Source of the DNA: Roseivirga sp.
GTDB taxonomy: Bacteria; Bacteroidota; Bacteroidia; Cytophagales; Cyclobacteriaceae
DNA length: 64,000 nt
Assembly (NCBI GenBank): GCA_021404565.1
Contig: JAAWWF010000029.1
Coordinates: 1 to 64,000 of the forward strand
Reading direction: 5' to 3'
Every line of letters starts with the position of its first letter. The first letter of the stretch is position 1. Shown in pieces: positions 62,062-64,000 of this stretch. A model generated the notes under the pieces. The model did no database searches. It was not told where the DNA came from and was given only the letters and a program-made list of their open reading frames with translations. The position numbers and the translations under genes are program-made.

Positions 62062-62691
62062 TCAATAGGACAGGCTTAGAATGCTTTCCCCTTTTTTATA
62101 TTGATCAACAAAGGTCTTTTTGAATAGAAGTTTTCTTTTCTCCACTTCCTCTTGGGTATCACCTTCCCAGTAAAAATCCACACAAGTTAGAGCGTATTCA
62201 AAATCTTGCCTCGAAGTGAAATTATAAATGTGTTCTAATTCCCCAAAATGCTCCCAAAACATTGCATTCATTCCTTTTCTTTGGTAACCAACTTCGTCAG
62301 TGTAGAATCCTACCCTTTGTTCCAGCTCGTAGTAATCAATCACTTTCCAGTGAAGCCCTCTCCATGTATGTTGTAAGAGTTTGTCAAAGCCTTGCTTCAC
62401 GGCCCATTGCTTAACTTTGATTTCTGGCTGATCACCATCTTCCAACATAATGATGGCCACATCACTATTTTTGAACCAATCTCGTGCCTTATCCAGCTTT
62501 GAAGGATCGTCTACGATTATTGCTGATTGTATTCTCTTACCACAATCAATCTTCTGGATAAACTTGTCGAAATAACTGAAGGGTACATCAAAGCCTGAGA
62601 ATTCATCCTCTATAATGCCCGGAGTTTCACCAGGACCAATAAACCGGGGCCTCAATAGGGTAGCTTTTTCGTGATAAATATCTAATCCCAT
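62062..62691 (-). CDS. Hypothetical protein
   Basis: 209 residues beginning MGLDIYHEKATLLRPRFIGP, then an alpha/beta core (RIQSAIIVDDPSKLDKARDW, SDVAIIMLEDGDQPEIKVKQ) and a helical C-terminus (FTSRQDFEYALTCVDFYWEG). MGLDIY-type starts are found in other uncharacterised bacterial proteins. No function assigned. Confidence 0.65.
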   Translation of the reverse strand: MGLDIYHEKATLLRPRFIGPGETPGIIEDEFSGFDVPFSYFDKFIQKIDCGKRIQSAIIVDDPSKLDKARDWFKNSDVAIIMLEDGDQPEIKVKQWAVKQGFDKLLQHTWRGLHWKVIDYYELEQRVGFYTDEVGYQRKGMNAMFWEHFGELEHIYNFTSRQDFEYALTCVDFYWEGDTQEEVEKRKLLFKKTFVDQYKKGESILSLSY

Positions 62692-62949
62692 TTCATTCTG
62701 ATTTCAACAAGATCTGTGTTACACTGATAATTGTAAATATCCCATTTTCCGAAGAGCCGAGCACTAGTTATATAAAGTGTTTTCTGGCTTCTGTTTTATC
62801 CGATAAAATTCCTGTAATGAGTATCGCCTTTACTTAGAGTTCCAACAGTCCCCGCTTTGTCCCGGCCCCGTTACCTCAATTTTTTGTAGCTTATGGAATG
62901 TGCCTTTTTTAAAAGGAGGCGCCATTTTTTTAACAAACCTCAGATTTTT

Positions 62950-64000
62950 ATGAATGAAGAGATCATTGAGTTGACCGAAGATGTTTCTGCTTCACCGCTC
63001 TATAGCGAAGATTTTGCCCCGGTACCTGCGGCAAAGCGCACCTGGAACCGCACCAACATTGCTGCCATCTGGGTAGGAATGGCCGTCTGTATCCCTACCT
63101 ATATGCTGGCCTCCAGCCTGATCGACCAGGGAATGAACTGGTGGCAGGCTTTACTGACCATCCTTTTGGGGAATTTGATTGTGCTGGCCCCGATGATTCT
63201 CAATGCCCATGTGGGCACTAAGTACGGCATTCCCTTGCCTGTTTTCCTCAGAATGAATTTTGGTATTGATGGGGCCGTATTGGCTTCTCTATTAAGAGGA
63301 CTGGTAGCCTGTGGCTGGTTTGGCATTCAAACCTGGATTGGCGGAGCGGCCATCTATCAGCTGGTATTGGTATTTATACCCGGTCTCGCCAATAGCCCCT
63401 TTCTGGGAAGTTTTATGGGCATCAACCTGGCTCAGCTCGTTTGCTTTCTGCTCTTCTGGGCCATGAATATCTATATCATTTATAAGGGCATCGATTCCAT
63501 CAAAGTATTTGAAACCTGGGCAGCTCCCTTTCTACTGGTGATCGGGGCCTTTATGCTGGGCTGGGCCTGGTGGGAGGTAGGTTCTATGGGTGCCATCCTC
63601 GATGCGTCCTACACGCTTTCTCAAAATGCTGATGTGAACTTCTGGAAGATTTTCTGGCCTAATCTCACAGCCATGGTAGGTTTCTGGGCAACCCTCTCCC
63701 TCAACATTCCCGACTTTACGCGCTATGCCAAATCTCAAAAAGATCAGATGGCAGGGCAGGCCCTGGGCTTACCCACCACCATGGTGTTCTATAGCTTTAT
63801 CGGTATAGCCGTGACCAGCGCCAGTGTGCTGATTTTCGGAGAAGCCATTTGGGACCCTGTAGTGCTGCTTGGCAAATTTGATTCAGCCTTCGTGGTCATC
63901 CTGTCCATGCTGGGACTGACCATTGCGACACTTTCTACCAACATTGCCGCGAATGTAGTGGCCCCGGCCAATGGCTTTGCCAACATAGCACCCAAGAAGA
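62950..64000 (+). CDS. NCS1 family nucleobase/hydantoin-type cation symporter, 3' end beyond window
   Basis: The ATG at 62950 opens a frame that reaches the window edge (350 codons). It starts MNEEIIELTEDVSASPLYSE, followed by RTWNRTNIAAIWVGMAVCIP (the family's first helix), helices with VFLRMNFGIDGAVLASLLRG, LVACGWFGIQTWIGGAAIYQ, MVGFWATLSLNIPDFTRYAK and LSTNIAANVVAPANGFANI (helix 8-10 region). NCS1 carriers bring in uracil, cytosine, thiamine, allantoin or hydantoins with Na+ or H+. Its place beyond the beta-alanine genes makes a pyrimidine-type substrate reasonable. The substrate-specific residues cannot be judged alone. Confidence 0.93.
   Translation, partial: MNEEIIELTEDVSASPLYSEDFAPVPAAKRTWNRTNIAAIWVGMAVCIPTYMLASSLIDQGMNWWQALLTILLGNLIVLAPMILNAHVGTKYGIPLPVFLRMNFGIDGAVLASLLRGLVACGWFGIQTWIGGAAIYQLVLVFIPGLANSPFLGSFMGINLAQLVCFLLFWAMNIYIIYKGIDSIKVFETWAAPFLLVIGAFMLGWAWWEVGSMGAILDASYTLSQNADVNFWKIFWPNLTAMVGFWATLSLNIPDFTRYAKSQKDQMAGQALGLPTTMVFYSFIGIAVTSASVLIFGEAIWDPVVLLGKFDSAFVVILSMLGLTIATLSTNIAANVVAPANGFANIAPKK

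Noticed and set aside
53619-62949. Integron cassette array
   Set aside because: The layout of short same-strand genes suggested it, but no integrase and no attC-like paired sites (RYYYAAC...GTTRRRY) were found between the genes.
1-64000. tRNA, rRNA, CRISPR arrays, prophage or insertion-sequence transposase
   Set aside because: No cloverleaf-type sequence, spaced direct-repeat array, integrase, transposase or phage structural gene was recognised on either strand.

Overview
The window looks like a chromosomal segment of a Bacteroidota bacterium, most likely order Cytophagales and probably marine. This rests on family content read directly: ~800-residue FtsX-type permeases with no ATPase next to them, a TonB-dependent receptor with an N-terminal carboxypeptidase-regulatory-like domain, LytS/LytTR signalling, 7TM-DISM sensor kinase, sortilin-type beta-propeller giants, Tat-type Gfo/Idh oxidoreductase beside a DUF1080 protein, weak Shine-Dalgarno signals and many lipoprotein signals. 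No tRNA, rRNA, CRISPR array, transposase, integrase or phage gene was seen.

Layout. 1-5.4 kb (mostly minus): truncated FtsX permease, Gfo/Idh oxidoreductase plus DUF1080 lipoprotein (sugar metabolism pair), lipoprotein plus secreted SurE, DUF2007 protein. 5.6-10.5 kb: XRE regulator, DUF1697, DUF3703, secreted amidohydrolase and small unknowns. 10.8-18.5 kb: 7TM-DISM kinase/response regulator pair, TonB-dependent receptor, sterol-desaturase-type hydroxylase, and an RDD gene broken by an in-frame TGA. 18.5-24.3 kb: a MITE-like element, sortilin-like propeller protein, S9 peptidase. 24.5-28.5 kb: ATP-dependent DNA ligase with its Lhr-type helicase. 29-33 kb: OmpH/Skp-like chaperone and a mannosylglycerate pathway pair (MpgS, MpgP). 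33-39 kb: long palindrome, second sortilin-like protein, CoA-transferase, propeller protein. 39.6-46 kb: two convergent FtsX permeases with a TonB-domain protein and two paralogous 100-residue membrane proteins, one of them bracketed by two 128-bp repeat copies. 46-50.4 kb: two DinB proteins, a LytS/LytTR pair and a Crp regulator.

50.7-64 kb is the most unusual part. A CoA-acylating semialdehyde dehydrogenase (MmsA type) and a class III aminotransferase would together convert beta-alanine (or a similar omega-amino acid) to an acyl-CoA, and an NCS1 nucleobase/hydantoin-type permease starts at 62.95 kb; together they suggest one end of a reductive pyrimidine or related degradation locus. Between them lies about 9.3 kb of unrelated, same-strand, small accessory genes. 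The aminotransferase 3' end (163 bp, 4 differences, all synonymous) is duplicated 2.1 kb downstream, bracketing a TPR lipoprotein gene, which looks like the scar of a DNA acquisition event. The accessory stretch also holds a broken alpha/beta hydrolase, a pair of 40-bp dispersed repeats and a cluster of six TTGTACA motifs. No convincing new defence or metabolic system was identified; the repeat-bordered insertion and the unknown small genes are the best candidates for further work.
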